NCBI GenBank assembly: GCA_034667545.1
Contig: JAXDJR010000051.1
Coordinates: forward strand, 1-50,564
Source of the DNA: DATAPE01 sp034667545
Lineage (GTDB): Bacteria; Actinomycetota; CADDZG01; WHSQ01
DNA length: 50,564 nucleotides
Direction: 5' to 3'
Shown: positions 23,536 through 32,107 of the stretch, one piece after another
Numbering within the stretch: position 1 is the stretch's first letter
Layout of the letters: each line of letters starts with the position of its first letter
Notes under the pieces: generated by a model
Told to the model about the DNA's origin: nothing
The model's input: only the letters and a program-made list of their open reading frames with translations
Databases searched by the model: none
Translations under genes and position numbers: made by a program

Positions 23536-24533
23536 TACTTCAGCCCTTCCAGATAAGTAACCAGAGCCTGGAGCTGACGGGGCTCAACCACGGCAGGCGG
23601 CATGAGGGCGCCGGGCTTGATGCCTTGGGGATCTTCGATCCAAGCCGACAGATTGCCTGGTGTGTTCGGGAGCGTGTTGGCCGCGATGGTGCGACGGCTC
23701 CCGAAATGGGTGAGGTCGGGCCCGTCGGTGGCGCTGGCTTTGGTGCCTTGAATCGCGTGGCAACTCACGCATGTGGAATGGAGAAAAACGCGCCGGCCCT
23801 GCGCCGCCGAGCCGGCGGGGGGTGCGGGGGGCTGGCTCTGGGTAGTCACCCAAGATTGGAATTGCGAGGGAGATTCGGCGATCACCAGGAACGACATCCG
23901 CGCGTGTTCGAGCCCGCAGAACTCAGCGCATTGACCGCGGTAGATACCCGGATGGTCGGCCTGGATCAGCATCCGATTCGTCTTGCCGGGAATCATGTCG
24001 GTCTTCTCACTGAGCTGCGGAACCCAGAAGCTGTGGATGACATCCGCAGTAGACAGATGCAACAAGACAGGCTTGCCCGTGGGTATATGGATCTCGTTTG
24101 CGGTTACGACGTGCTGCTGTGGATAACGCACCTCCCACCACCAGTCGTGACCGATGACATTCAATGTCAACGCGTTGCTCTTGGCAGGCGCCGATATCGC
24201 GTTGAGATCGCGCATCGAAACTATGAACAGCGTCGTGAGGATGATTGCTGGAGCCACGATCCCAAGAAGCACAACTGCCTTCTCGCCGCCCCCGCGAGCG
24301 ACGGATTCTCCCCCCTTCCTTCTTCGGAACAACCCGAACAACAGCATGCCGATGACGACTGCAAACACGCCGAGCGCGATCCAGAACATGAACCACCACA
24401 GGCCATCGATCCTCTGGGCGGCGGGTCCTTGTGGGTGCAGCGCGGATGGCGAACCGGCGGAACATGCCGGCAGCAACGCTGCTGCAGCAGCGACCAGCAA
24501 CATCGGGGCGCGGAAGCGACGCACGGCAGGCAT
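23535..24533 (-). CDS. ctaC: Cytochrome c oxidase subunit II fused to cytochrome c (caa3 type)
   Basis: Lipoprotein subunit of 332 residues: lipobox LLPAC, two membrane helices, a CuA cupredoxin domain with STADVIHSFWVP and CAEFCGLEHARM, then a cytochrome c domain with CVSCH and methionine in PGALMPP. The fused heme domain defines a caa3-type oxidase, which takes electrons without a soluble carrier. Two ATGs compete (24545 and 24533); neither has an ideally spaced ribosome site. It heads the core oxidase genes and ends one base into ctaD. Confidence 0.95.
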   Translation of the reverse strand: MPAVRRFRAPMLLVAAAAALLPACSAGSPSALHPQGPAAQRIDGLWWFMFWIALGVFAVVIGMLLFGLFRRRKGGESVARGGGEKAVVLLGIVAPAIILTTLFIVSMRDLNAISAPAKSNALTLNVIGHDWWWEVRYPQQHVVTANEIHIPTGKPVLLHLSTADVIHSFWVPQLSEKTDMIPGKTNRMLIQADHPGIYRGQCAEFCGLEHARMSFLVIAESPSQFQSWVTTQSQPPAPPAGSAAQGRRVFLHSTCVSCHAIQGTKASATDGPDLTHFGSRRTIAANTLPNTPGNLSAWIEDPQGIKPGALMPPAVVEPRQLQALVTYLEGLK

Positions 24534-24560
24534 CCTCCCGCACATTCGGCATGAAGCGTG

Positions 24561-24929
24561 TCATCCCGTCACAAAGGAACGAAAGATGATGCCGAGGGTC
24601 AGGACCCCTGCGGTCGCGAGAACCACAGCACGGGGGCGGGGTGGGGCCTCGGCCGCGAAATAACTGCCAAAGGGGATGGCTGCCAAGGCAGCTGCACCGT
24701 AGAGGAGGTGCAAGGACTCGGCCGGTCGGTGACCGGTGCCATAGAGAAACAGGCCGGCGAGCACCTGGAGGACGATGACAGTCATCAGGGCGCGGCGGCC
24801 CCACTCCAGCCAGGGACGGCTGCCCTGACGCCATGCTGCGCCGATCGCACCGGCCGTGAAAGCAGCCGTCATCACCAGCACGGCGATGGCGAGAGTGCGA
24901 TGAACTGCTTGCATGAGCTGCGAAAACAT
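24561..24929 (-). CDS. Four-helix membrane protein heading the oxidase operon
   Basis: Protein of 122 residues with four predicted helices (HRTLAIAVLVMTAAFTAGAIGA; ALMTVIVLQVLAGLFLYG; SLHLLYGAAALAAIPFG; VVLATAGVLTLGIIF). Conserved-looking histidines in AVHRTLA and SLHLLYG on separate helices recall heme-binding membrane proteins such as half of a CtaA/Cox15 heme A synthase, but the similarity is too weak to name it. ATG at 24929 has AGG upstream; longer starts reach 24986. It is the first gene of the respiratory run and divergent from the RAM-domain gene. Confidence 0.65.
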   Translation of the reverse strand: MFSQLMQAVHRTLAIAVLVMTAAFTAGAIGAAWRQGSRPWLEWGRRALMTVIVLQVLAGLFLYGTGHRPAESLHLLYGAAALAAIPFGSYFAAEAPPRPRAVVLATAGVLTLGIIFRSFVTG

Positions 24930-24984
24930 ACCTGCGGGCTCTCGTGCTTGGTTACAATCCGTGCACTTCAGATCGGAGGGACCC

Positions 24985-25224
24985 ATGGCAGTGCCCGTCG
25001 AGGCTTACATCCTGGTTCAGGCCTCTGTGAACTCGAGCGCGGTGGCACGCGAGATCCGGCAGATCGAAGGCGTCGAACGGGCGGAGGATCTCTCTGGGCC
25101 CTACGACGTCATCGTTAAAGTGAGCGCTCCAGACATGGACAGCCTTGGCAAGATGGTGGTGGCCAAGATCCAGAGCGTCGAAGGGATCACTCGAACCCTT
25201 ACCTGCCCCATCGTTCAGCTGTAA
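24985..25224 (+). CDS. Stand-alone Lrp/AsnC ligand-binding (RAM) domain protein
   Basis: Protein of 79 residues consisting only of the RAM fold: AYILVQASVNSSAVAREIRQIEGVERAEDLSGPYDVIVKV, then ITRTLTCPIVQL. The helix-turn-helix of full Lrp/AsnC regulators is missing. Such stand-alone domains bind amino acids or other small effectors and form rings. GGAGGG precedes the ATG. The flavin reductase gene starts nine bases after its stop, so the pair is probably one transcript; it is divergent from the oxidase operon. Confidence 0.9.
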   Translation: MAVPVEAYILVQASVNSSAVAREIRQIEGVERAEDLSGPYDVIVKVSAPDMDSLGKMVVAKIQSVEGITRTLTCPIVQL

Positions 25225-25233
25225 GCGCAGCCG

Positions 25234-25734
25234 ATGGCGGTTGCCGAGGATCTGTTCCTCGAGATCATGTCGAGCTTTCCTACCGGCGTGACCGTCGTAA
25301 CTACCACTACTGCTGCCGGCAGCCCTAAGGGCCTGACCGTGAGCGCCTTCTGTCCGGTCTCCCTGCATCCACCACTGGTTCTCGTCTGTCTGGATAACCA
25401 GTCGTCGACGCTGATGGCGATCGAAGAGAGCGGGATGTTCACGGTCAATTTCCTGGCGGCGGGACGTGAAGAGCTTGCCCGGAGGTTCGCCGCAAAGATG
25501 GAGGACAAGTTCGAAGGCGTGCTCTGGGACTCGCCTGCCGTGGGAGCCGGTCCGGTACTGACCGAGGACTCCGGCGCCTATGTGGCCTGCCGCGTCGCGC
25601 GAACGCTCGAGGCGGGAGACCACTGGATCCTGCTGGGCGAGGTCGAGGACGGAAGCATGCGCGCCGACCACCTGCCCCTGCTCTACGGGCGGCGCACGTT
25701 CAGCACCTGGGCCCACCCGGGAAATCCGCTGTAG
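25234..25734 (+). CDS. Flavin-reductase-like FMN-binding protein
   Basis: Protein of 166 residues of the flavin reductase-like (Flavin_Reduct) family: FPTGVTVVTT, GLTVSAFCPVSLHPPLVLVCLDNQS, FTVNFLAAGREELARRFA and DHWILLGEVEDG. Members are NAD(P)H:flavin oxidoreductases, often the small component of two-component monooxygenases. No large oxygenase partner is adjacent. It directly follows the RAM-domain gene and ends just before a terminator hairpin facing the convergent larE gene. Confidence 0.9.
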   Translation: MAVAEDLFLEIMSSFPTGVTVVTTTTAAGSPKGLTVSAFCPVSLHPPLVLVCLDNQSSTLMAIEESGMFTVNFLAAGREELARRFAAKMEDKFEGVLWDSPAVGAGPVLTEDSGAYVACRVARTLEAGDHWILLGEVEDGSMRADHLPLLYGRRTFSTWAHPGNPL

Positions 25735-25740
25735 ACCGAG

Positions 25741-25759
25741 TTTCCCCTCTAGGGGGAAA
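25741..25759. terminator. Hairpin between convergent genes
   Basis: TTTCCCC at 25741-25747 and GGGGAAA at 25753-25759 form a seven-base stem with a five-base loop, just after the flavin reductase stop. The A/T-flanked GC stem can work in both directions, ending the plus-strand transcript and the minus-strand larE operon. Confidence 0.65.
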
Positions 25760-25830
25760 GGGCCGGGTCGCGAGCTTTTCAAGGCCGGCGACGCCGCTGC
25801 TCCTGCCTTCATCGCCGCCTTACGGTTTGC

Positions 25831-26661
25831 CTAGAAGGACCTCTTCCGGATCATGGGCTGAAGCACCTCATTCATCGAGCCGGAGCGGAAGCCGGTGAGA
25901 TCGAGGGTCACGTAGCGGAACCCGACGGCCCGCAAGCCTTCTGCGATCCGCTCGTGGAGGGCGGCGGCTCGCTCGAGGTCGGCTTTTGGCACTTCCACCC
26001 GCGCGAGGTCGCCGTGGTCTCTCACCCTGAACTCGACAAAGCCCAGCTCGCGGAGCAGCTCTTCTGCCTTGTCGATCCGGCGTAGCCCCTCTCTCGTCAC
26101 CGTCACACCGTAGGCGAAACGCGAGGCGAGGCACGGCGAAGCAGGCTTGTCGGCAGTGGGGAGGCCGAGCTCGCGCGAAAGCTCCCGGACCTCGTCCTTG
26201 GTCAGACCGGCATCGGCGAGTGGAGTCTTCACGCTGCGTTCCCGGGCTGCCGCGAGGCCAGGCCGGTAGTCGGATAGATCGTCGAGGTTGGTGCCTACCG
26301 CGATCTCGGACCGCCTGTCGCGCGCGAGGGGGCCGAGCATCTCGAACAACTCGGTCTTGCACCAATAGCAGCGCCGTGAATCGTTGCGCGCATATTCCTC
26401 TCGTGCCAACTCGTTCGTCTCGATGAGGACATGATTCCAACCGAATCGCTGCGCCAGCTCTTGTGCGTGCCCGAGCTCGTGCTCGGCGATCGAGGGGGAC
26501 ACCGCGGTGGCGGCGATCGCATCGATACCCAGCGTTCGATGAGCCTCGGCAGCCAGCAAAGCCGAATCCACGCCACCCGAGTACGCCACGATCACACGTC
26601 CCATGTCGCGCAGACCCTCGATGAGCCGACGCTCCTTGTCCTCCAGATCCTGCGAGCTCAT
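25831..26661 (-). CDS. larE: LarE-type ATP-dependent sulfur transferase
   Basis: PP-loop ATP pyrophosphatase of 276 residues. SGGVDS at 28-33 is the P-loop; AVGTNLDDLSDYRPG and DKPASPCLASRF with Cys177 are LarE signatures. LarE inserts sulfur into the pyridinium dithiocarboxylate nickel cofactor. The family has forms that sacrifice one cysteine and forms that hold a [4Fe-4S] cluster on three cysteines; Cys98, Cys101 (RRCYWCK) and Cys177 are all present here, which favours the cluster-bearing form. LarB, LarC and LarA are not in the window. The start overlaps the upstream methyltransferase stop (TGATG). Confidence 0.92.
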   Translation of the reverse strand: MSSQDLEDKERRLIEGLRDMGRVIVAYSGGVDSALLAAEAHRTLGIDAIAATAVSPSIAEHELGHAQELAQRFGWNHVLIETNELAREEYARNDSRRCYWCKTELFEMLGPLARDRRSEIAVGTNLDDLSDYRPGLAAARERSVKTPLADAGLTKDEVRELSRELGLPTADKPASPCLASRFAYGVTVTREGLRRIDKAEELLRELGFVEFRVRDHGDLARVEVPKADLERAAALHERIAEGLRAVGFRYVTLDLTGFRSGSMNEVLQPMIRKRSF

Positions 26662-27473
26662 CAGCCCTGTGACTTTGACTTCTGCGCGGTCACAAGCAAG
26701 TACTCGGCATCGATGAGCACGTCGTCCCGTGCCCGATTGAACTGTGCGGTCACATCTTTCAACGATGCTCTCAATTCCTCGTACTGCTCTTCGGGAAGTA
26801 CGCTTCTCAGAGCCACCATGGGTCCGAGGTTCACCTCGAAGAAGGCCACCATCTCAGTCTCGGAAGCGGCAGCGAAGCGGTTCAGTTTGCGCTCTGTTGC
26901 TATCTCGGAGGCGAAGTCCGAGAAGCGTTCTTCGACCACAGCGGGGTCGCCCCAAGACAGCGGCGAGGGCACCCCTGGGGGTCGAGGTGGCGCGAAGGGG
27001 TCCATCCGCTGAATGACCTGGCCCATGAACCCTGGTTCGGTCCAGTTCACCATGCCCACGGTTCCGCCAGGTCGTGTCACGCGAAATAGCTCGCCGGTCA
27101 CAACCTCGGGTCGCGGAGCGAACATGGCACCGAAGGCCGACGTGACAATGTCGAAACGTTCCCTCTCGAAGGGGAGGGCCTCAGCATCCGCCTCGTGCCA
27201 TTCGATCTCCACTCCTTCCGCCTGCGACCGTTGCCGGCCTAACTCGACCATTGCCGGTGTCAGATCGGAGGCGACGACCGACGCGCCTCGCCAGGCGGCA
27301 GCGATCGCGACGTTTCCGTTTCCTGCGGCAACATCGAGCAGCTCTACGCCCGGGCGCGCTTTGCAGGCGTCGACCAGCTCACGGGCCGGTTGTTCAGCGT
27401 TCTTTGCGATCTCGGTGTAATCGCCGAGCGACCACAGCATCCTTGCGACCTGCTTGAACGGCTCCGGATCCAT
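26661..27473 (-). CDS. Class I SAM-dependent methyltransferase
   Basis: Protein of 270 residues. Motif I is LLDVAAGNGNVAIAAA, followed by VVASDLTPAMVELGRQR, the acidic loop EWHEADAEALPFERERFDIVTSAFG and the post-motif RVTRPGGTVGMVNW. This is the UbiE/SmtA-like small-molecule type; the substrate is unknown. ATG at 27473 is chosen for its GAGGAG site; the longer open frame would overlap the upstream phosphatase-superfamily gene. It lies ten bases after that gene and is coupled to larE. Confidence 0.9.
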   Translation of the reverse strand: MDPEPFKQVARMLWSLGDYTEIAKNAEQPARELVDACKARPGVELLDVAAGNGNVAIAAAWRGASVVASDLTPAMVELGRQRSQAEGVEIEWHEADAEALPFERERFDIVTSAFGAMFAPRPEVVTGELFRVTRPGGTVGMVNWTEPGFMGQVIQRMDPFAPPRPPGVPSPLSWGDPAVVEERFSDFASEIATERKLNRFAAASETEMVAFFEVNLGPMVALRSVLPEEQYEELRASLKDVTAQFNRARDDVLIDAEYLLVTAQKSKSQG

Positions 27474-27483
27474 GCTCTCCTCT

Positions 27484-29079
27484 CTATTCGATGTAACCGA
27501 GCTCTTTGAGATGTTGCGCGACTGCCGCCGCGTCCGCAGCCGAGTATGCGGGCTCTGTCGGTCTGGTAGACGCGGCTGAGCCGGCGCGAACCGGATGCGC
27601 TGCAATGAAAGAATCCGCGAGCGCCTCTTCGGCAGCTCGTCCGTCGAGGCCCCCAGGGATCTCTCGCTCGAGCAGCGCCAGCGCCGTGGGACACACGTCG
27701 TACAGAGACATCTCCGACCTCCGCCCGGATCCGACGTGCGGACCTGCGGCGGCGAAGATCCCCAGCGGCCGGTGATCCGAGGACCACGAAGCCTCCACAC
27801 CAGCCAAGGGAGACGGCGGAATCACCACATGTTCGGAGTCTCTCCTGCCGGGGGCAACCCTGTATCCAGCCGACCACGAGTCGAGCATCAGGTCAGGCGC
27901 CAGGGCCGCCGCGGCCCCCGAATAGATGTCGCTGCGACGGTATGCGCCGGCGAACAGTGGCGCACCGGAGCTTGGGTCGCGCAGCGCCAGCACTGCAGCC
28001 CGGATCTCCTCGACCAGCGCGGGAGCCGCTGAGTCGGGAACCCTTCCCTGCGGCTCGCGCCCTGCCTGGTTGATCCAGAGGTCGCCGTTCACGCCCATGA
28101 AGGCTCGCGTCCGGGACCAGTCGAAGGGCCCCAACCCCTGGCTCAGCGTTTCCTGCATGGCTCGCCGCGCCAGTCCCGGGGCAAGGCGTTTGGCCAGACG
28201 CCGTGCGGCTGGGGGCAGCCGCCACGCGGCGCCAAGCGAGGAGCGTGACCCTGTTCCATAGCGCGCGTAATCGTTACGGGCGAGCCACGCTCCCATGTTC
28301 ACATCGCCTCGGAGAGGGCCTGCGCCGTGGTCACTAACCACCAGCACGTCTGCCTCCGGAAAGGCATCTAGCAGTGCGCCCGTTGTTCGGTCCATCTCTT
28401 CGTAGACACGGTCGACGGCGAACGACAGCGGGTGCTCGGTATCCCGGAACTGCCAGAAGAAGTGCTGTGCTCGATCCACATGCGGCCACACCGCTACCGC
28501 GCAGTCCGCCCCCGTCTCGCGGATGGCCCAGGGCAACGCTTGTGACTGTGCACGCAAACCGCCCAGTAATTGCTCCAGGTAACGATCGAGCGATCCATAG
28601 GGTGCGCGATCCAGAAGATCCTCGAGATCCCAGCGCTCGCCCAGAGAGTCTTGAAAGGATTCAGGGGAGCAGAACCGCGACCCTGTCGGAGCGCCGTAGC
28701 CGGCGACCATGGCTCCCGTTACCGATTGTGGCGGAAAGGTCATCGGAACGTTCCACACCAAGAACGAGATGCCATCGGCGAGCTCCCACAATGCAGGGGC
28801 CCGGCGATCGCGGGACGAGAAGTAGCGGCACTCGTAGGCGCCCGGCGCTCGGTACCACGATCCGAAGATGCCGTGCTTACCGGGGTTGCAGCCGGTGAAG
28901 GCAGAGGTCCATGCGCAGTCGGTCATCGGGGGCCAGGTAGATCGAAGCGGTGCGCGAACACCTCGATGGATGAGGCTGGCGAGGGCGGGCAGTCTTCCTT
29001 CGGCGATCAGGGGGTCGATGACGTCGAAGGTGGCGGAGTCCCACCCCAGGATCAGGAGCCGGGGCGCGGCACCACTCAC
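27484..29079 (-). CDS. Alkaline-phosphatase-superfamily phosphodiesterase-like hydrolase
   Basis: Protein of 531 residues in the type I phosphodiesterase/nucleotide pyrophosphatase branch. Metal-binding DSATFD lies near the N-terminus, the nucleophile is probably the Thr in MTDCAWTSAFTG (followed by NPGKHGIFG), and VVSDHGAGP and SSDHRPLG supply further metal ligands. No signal peptide is seen, so it is cytoplasmic. The C-terminus ends in AAAVAQHLKELGYIE, a tail typical of this branch. GTG at 29079 overlaps the upstream stop as GTGA. Its substrate is unknown; nucleotide sugars or phospholipid head groups are possible. Confidence 0.87.
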   Translation of the reverse strand: MSGAAPRLLILGWDSATFDVIDPLIAEGRLPALASLIHRGVRAPLRSTWPPMTDCAWTSAFTGCNPGKHGIFGSWYRAPGAYECRYFSSRDRRAPALWELADGISFLVWNVPMTFPPQSVTGAMVAGYGAPTGSRFCSPESFQDSLGERWDLEDLLDRAPYGSLDRYLEQLLGGLRAQSQALPWAIRETGADCAVAVWPHVDRAQHFFWQFRDTEHPLSFAVDRVYEEMDRTTGALLDAFPEADVLVVSDHGAGPLRGDVNMGAWLARNDYARYGTGSRSSLGAAWRLPPAARRLAKRLAPGLARRAMQETLSQGLGPFDWSRTRAFMGVNGDLWINQAGREPQGRVPDSAAPALVEEIRAAVLALRDPSSGAPLFAGAYRRSDIYSGAAAALAPDLMLDSWSAGYRVAPGRRDSEHVVIPPSPLAGVEASWSSDHRPLGIFAAAGPHVGSGRRSEMSLYDVCPTALALLEREIPGGLDGRAAEEALADSFIAAHPVRAGSAASTRPTEPAYSAADAAAVAQHLKELGYIE

Positions 29080-29594
29080 TGCCTTCGAGACGCTTCTGTG
29101 AGTTCCCGCCCGACCCAGAAGGCCAGCGACAGGCCGACGAAGACGAGAGCACTGGGCAGAACCGTCCACGCAGAGTGGATCGATCCGATCACCAGATGGT
29201 CGCGACCCCCGATGAGAATGATCCCGGCAAGGGCGGCGAGGGCGCCGTTGCGGGCGATCAGCAACCTGAGATCGTAGCTAGTTGCCTTTCCGAAACAGCC
29301 GCAGGGCACGCGGTTGCCATGCTTCTGGCTCATCTGGGGCAACGTCAATGAGAAAACGGAGAGCAGTCCCAGCGTCAGGGCTGCGCCTGCCCGGGCGCGG
29401 CCCACCAGCATCAAACACACCACAGCCAGCTCAGCCAGCGGGACAGCAATCGACGCGACGCTCGCTACCCGAGTCGGAAGACCGTAGGCCCCCAAGGCCT
29501 GTTGCCAGTGAGAGAAACGGATCAGCTTGGCCAGCGCGGCCCACCCGAGTACGAGCGCGACGAGCACGCCCGCAAGCAAAGTGAGAACAGACAT
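29076..29594 (-). CDS. MauE/DoxX-like redox membrane protein
   Basis: Protein of 172 residues with four to five membrane helices and the motif PCGCFG between helices, characteristic of MauE-related proteins of the DoxX superfamily. These accept or pass reducing equivalents to thiol proteins at the membrane. It begins 77 bases from the divergent thioredoxin-like gene, recreating the mauE/mauD pairing in divergent form. It overlaps the following hydrolase gene by four bases, so it heads a four-gene operon ending in larE. Confidence 0.85.
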   Translation of the reverse strand: MSVLTLLAGVLVALVLGWAALAKLIRFSHWQQALGAYGLPTRVASVASIAVPLAELAVVCLMLVGRARAGAALTLGLLSVFSLTLPQMSQKHGNRVPCGCFGKATSYDLRLLIARNGALAALAGIILIGGRDHLVIGSIHSAWTVLPSALVFVGLSLAFWVGRELTEASRRQ

Positions 29595-29671
29595 CGCAGG
29601 GGCATCCTAGTGGGATGGCCGGCCATGCCCCGGCCGCCAAGTAGCCTGGTGAGTCGACAAGGAGAGCACAA

Positions 29672-30241
29672 GTGGATGGATCGTGGGCCGCTTCCTATCT
29701 CGCGTTGTGGGCGCTCGTGATCGTGCTGACGGCTGTCGTCGTGGCGCTCGCTCGCCAGTTGGGATCGCTCAGTGCGCGCCTGGGTCCCACCAGCGTGGCT
29801 GCGGACGGGGATGGCCCTGCGCTCGGCGCCACTCCCGACGCTGTCACAGTTCTCGACCTGGGTGGAGATCCAGTGACCGTGGGTGGGCCGGGCCGGTCGC
29901 AGCTCCTCTTATTCGTCTCGCCTGGTTGCGGCGCGTGCGAAATCTTCCTGCCTGCATTGCCCGCCATCGCCCGCAGTGGCCAGGTGACCCCGCACGTGGT
30001 CACCGCTGCCGATCCGGCCGAGGCGGAGCGGGACTTCGCAAGCCACGTCGTCGGCCTCATTTCCAGCCCGGGGATCCTCGAGAGCTACAACATCGTCTCG
30101 ACGCCGTACGCAGTGGTGCTGGATCGGCTAGGGGTGGTCAGAGCCAAGGGAACCGTCGGGAGCATTGAGCAGATCGAGACCCTCGTCGGGGCCGCCCGCG
30201 GTCGACCGGACCATCCCTCCGGAAGGCTGCAGACGGGCTGA
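29672..30241 (+). CDS. Membrane-anchored thioredoxin-like protein (MauD/TlpA type)
   Basis: Protein of 189 residues: one N-terminal membrane helix (LALWALVIVLTAVVVALA), a linker, then a thioredoxin fold with the redox motif SPGCGACEIFLPALP and the cis-proline loop STPYAVVLD. CGAC is intact, so it should be active outside the membrane. MauD-type proteins act with MauE in disulfide handling during maturation of exported proteins. GTG at 29672 has GGAGAG six bases upstream. Confidence 0.88.
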   Translation: MDGSWAASYLALWALVIVLTAVVVALARQLGSLSARLGPTSVAADGDGPALGATPDAVTVLDLGGDPVTVGGPGRSQLLLFVSPGCGACEIFLPALPAIARSGQVTPHVVTAADPAEAERDFASHVVGLISSPGILESYNIVSTPYAVVLDRLGVVRAKGTVGSIEQIETLVGAARGRPDHPSGRLQTG

Positions 30242-30323
30242 GCGTGTGTCTCGGCAGGGCGCCGGGAAGGTCCGCCGAGGGCGAGGAGCGGCATTTGCCA
30301 GCCTCGGCCCCGAGGCGCTATCG

Positions 30324-30350
30324 TTGGCACTCGAAGCATGAGAGTGCTAA
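30324..30350. promoter_or_regulatory. CIRCE element (HrcA operator)
   Basis: TTGGCACTC at 30324-30332 and GAGTGCTAA at 30342-30350 are separated by nine bases. This is the CIRCE inverted repeat with one mismatch in the left arm, located 31 bases before the groEL start. It implies repression by HrcA under non-stress conditions. A perfect GCCTCGG/CCGAGGC hairpin lies just upstream at 30301-30316. Confidence 0.92.
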
Positions 30351-30381
30351 TCGACATCCGTACCACCCAAGGAGGTAGTGA

Positions 30382-32007
30382 ATGGCGAAATTGCTGAGCT
30401 TTGATGAGGAGGCCCGGCGGGCGCTCGAGCGAGGGATGAACCAGCTCGCCGATGCCGTGAAGGTCACCCTCGGCCCCAAGGGCCGCAACGTAGTCCTGGA
30501 GAAGAAGTGGGGCGCTCCCACCATCACCAATGACGGCGTCTCGATCGCGAAGGACATCGAGCTCGAAGATCCGCTCGAAAGGATCGGAGCCGAGCTCGTC
30601 AAGGAAGTCGCCAAGAAGACCGATGACGTAGCCGGCGACGGCACCACGACGGCGACAGTCCTAGCGCAAGCCATGGTCCGCGAGGGACTGCGGAACGTGG
30701 CCGCAGGCGCGAACCCGATCGCCCTCAAGCGCGGCATCGAGAAGGCCGTCGACAACGTCGTCGAGAACATCAAGAGCCAATCGCGCGACGTCGAGGGCCG
30801 CGAGCAGATCAGCCAGGTCGCCTCGATCTCTGCGAACAACGATCCGGAGATCGGCGAGACCATCGCCGAGGCGATGGACAAGGTCGGCAAGGACGGCGTC
30901 ATTACGGTCGAGGAGTCCAACACTTTCGGTCTCGAGCTCGAGCTCGTCGAAGGTATGCGTTTCGACAAGGGTTACATCAGCCCCTACTTCGTAACCGACG
31001 CCGAGCGGATGGAGGTCGTACTCGAAGACCCCTACATCCTCATCGCCAACCAGAAGATCTCTGCAGTGAAGGATCTGCTGCCGATCCTCGAGAAGGTCAT
31101 GCAGGCAGGCAAGCCGCTCCTGATCGTCTCCGAGGACGTCGAGGGTGAGGCTCTCGCCACTCTCGTGGTGAACAAGATCCGCGGAACCTTCCGCGCGGCC
31201 GCTGTCAAGGCTCCCGGATTCGGTGATCGCCGCAAGGCCATGCTGCAGGACATCGCTATCCTCGCAGGGGGCCAGGTCATCAGCGAGGAGGTCGGTCTCA
31301 AGCTTGAGTCCGTCACTCTCGACATGCTGGGCTCCGCCCGCAAGGTAGTTGTTACCAAGGACGACACGACCGTCGTCGAAGGCGGGGGCGTGGCCGACGA
31401 GATCACGGGCCGCGTCAATCAGATCAAGGCCGAGATCGAGCGTTCGGACTCCGACTACGACCGTGAGAAGTTGCAGGAGCGCCTCGCCAAGCTGGCCGGC
31501 GGAGTTGCGGTCATCAAGGTTGGGGCTGCAACCGAGGTCGAGCTGAAGGAGAAGAAGCACCGCATCGAGGACGCCGTTCAGACGACGAAAGCCGCAGTTG
31601 AAGAGGGAATCGTCGCCGGTGGTGGCGTCACTCTGTTGCACGCGCAAGAGGGCCTCGAGAAGCTCGAGCTCGAAGGCGACGAGCAGACCGGTGCATTGAT
31701 CGTCCGCAAAGCGCTGGAAGAGCCACTCAAGGTGATCGCGCACAACGCCGGACTTGAAGGCGGAGTGGTGGTTGAGAAGGTCCGCACGTCCGGACCGGGT
31801 GAGGGGCTCAACGCAGCCAACGGCGAATACGTCGATCTGTTCCGTGCGGGCGTGGTGGACGCAGCAAAGGTGACGCGTTCAGCTCTTCAGAACGCAGCCT
31901 CCATCGCGGCTCTGTTCCTAACAACCGAAGCGATCGTCGCCGACAAGCCGGAGAAGGCCCCCGCCATGCCGGGCGGTATGCCGGGCGGCGGAGACATGGA
32001 CTTCTAA
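30382..32007 (+). CDS. groEL: Chaperonin GroEL (Hsp60)
   Basis: Full-length 541-residue chaperonin subunit of the double-ring folding machine. ATP-binding motifs VTLGPKGRNV, NDGVSIAKDIE and GDGTTTATVLAQ are intact, and the C-terminus is the short Gly-Met repeat GGMPGGMPGGGDMDF. AAGGAGG precedes the ATG, and a CIRCE element lies upstream. No groES is adjacent, which is common in actinobacteria that keep a separate groES-groEL pair elsewhere. A strong terminator follows. Confidence 0.98.
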   Translation: MAKLLSFDEEARRALERGMNQLADAVKVTLGPKGRNVVLEKKWGAPTITNDGVSIAKDIELEDPLERIGAELVKEVAKKTDDVAGDGTTTATVLAQAMVREGLRNVAAGANPIALKRGIEKAVDNVVENIKSQSRDVEGREQISQVASISANNDPEIGETIAEAMDKVGKDGVITVEESNTFGLELELVEGMRFDKGYISPYFVTDAERMEVVLEDPYILIANQKISAVKDLLPILEKVMQAGKPLLIVSEDVEGEALATLVVNKIRGTFRAAAVKAPGFGDRRKAMLQDIAILAGGQVISEEVGLKLESVTLDMLGSARKVVVTKDDTTVVEGGGVADEITGRVNQIKAEIERSDSDYDREKLQERLAKLAGGVAVIKVGAATEVELKEKKHRIEDAVQTTKAAVEEGIVAGGGVTLLHAQEGLEKLELEGDEQTGALIVRKALEEPLKVIAHNAGLEGGVVVEKVRTSGPGEGLNAANGEYVDLFRAGVVDAAKVTRSALQNAASIAALFLTTEAIVADKPEKAPAMPGGMPGGGDMDF

Positions 32008-32024
32008 CCACAGGAATACGTAAA

Positions 32025-32056
32025 AAAGGGGCCGGGGAACACTTCCCGGCCCCTTT
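32025..32056 (+). terminator. Strong intrinsic terminator after groEL
   Basis: AAAGGGGCCGGG at 32025-32036 pairs with CCCGGCCCCTTT at 32045-32056 around an eight-base loop, preceded by an A-tract and followed by T-rich sequence. It can stop groEL transcription and, from the other side, the minus-strand rpmG transcript. Confidence 0.88.
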
Positions 32057-32107
32057 GCTATTGACTGCTAACAGCGCGAGCGCGCGTACATCCGCCGTAG
32101 AAGAGAG

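Noticed and set aside
30661..31743. A 360-codon open frame antisense to groEL
   Set aside because: It lies wholly opposite a highly conserved gene, its translation has no recognisable domain, and GC-rich codon bias readily leaves the opposite strand open.
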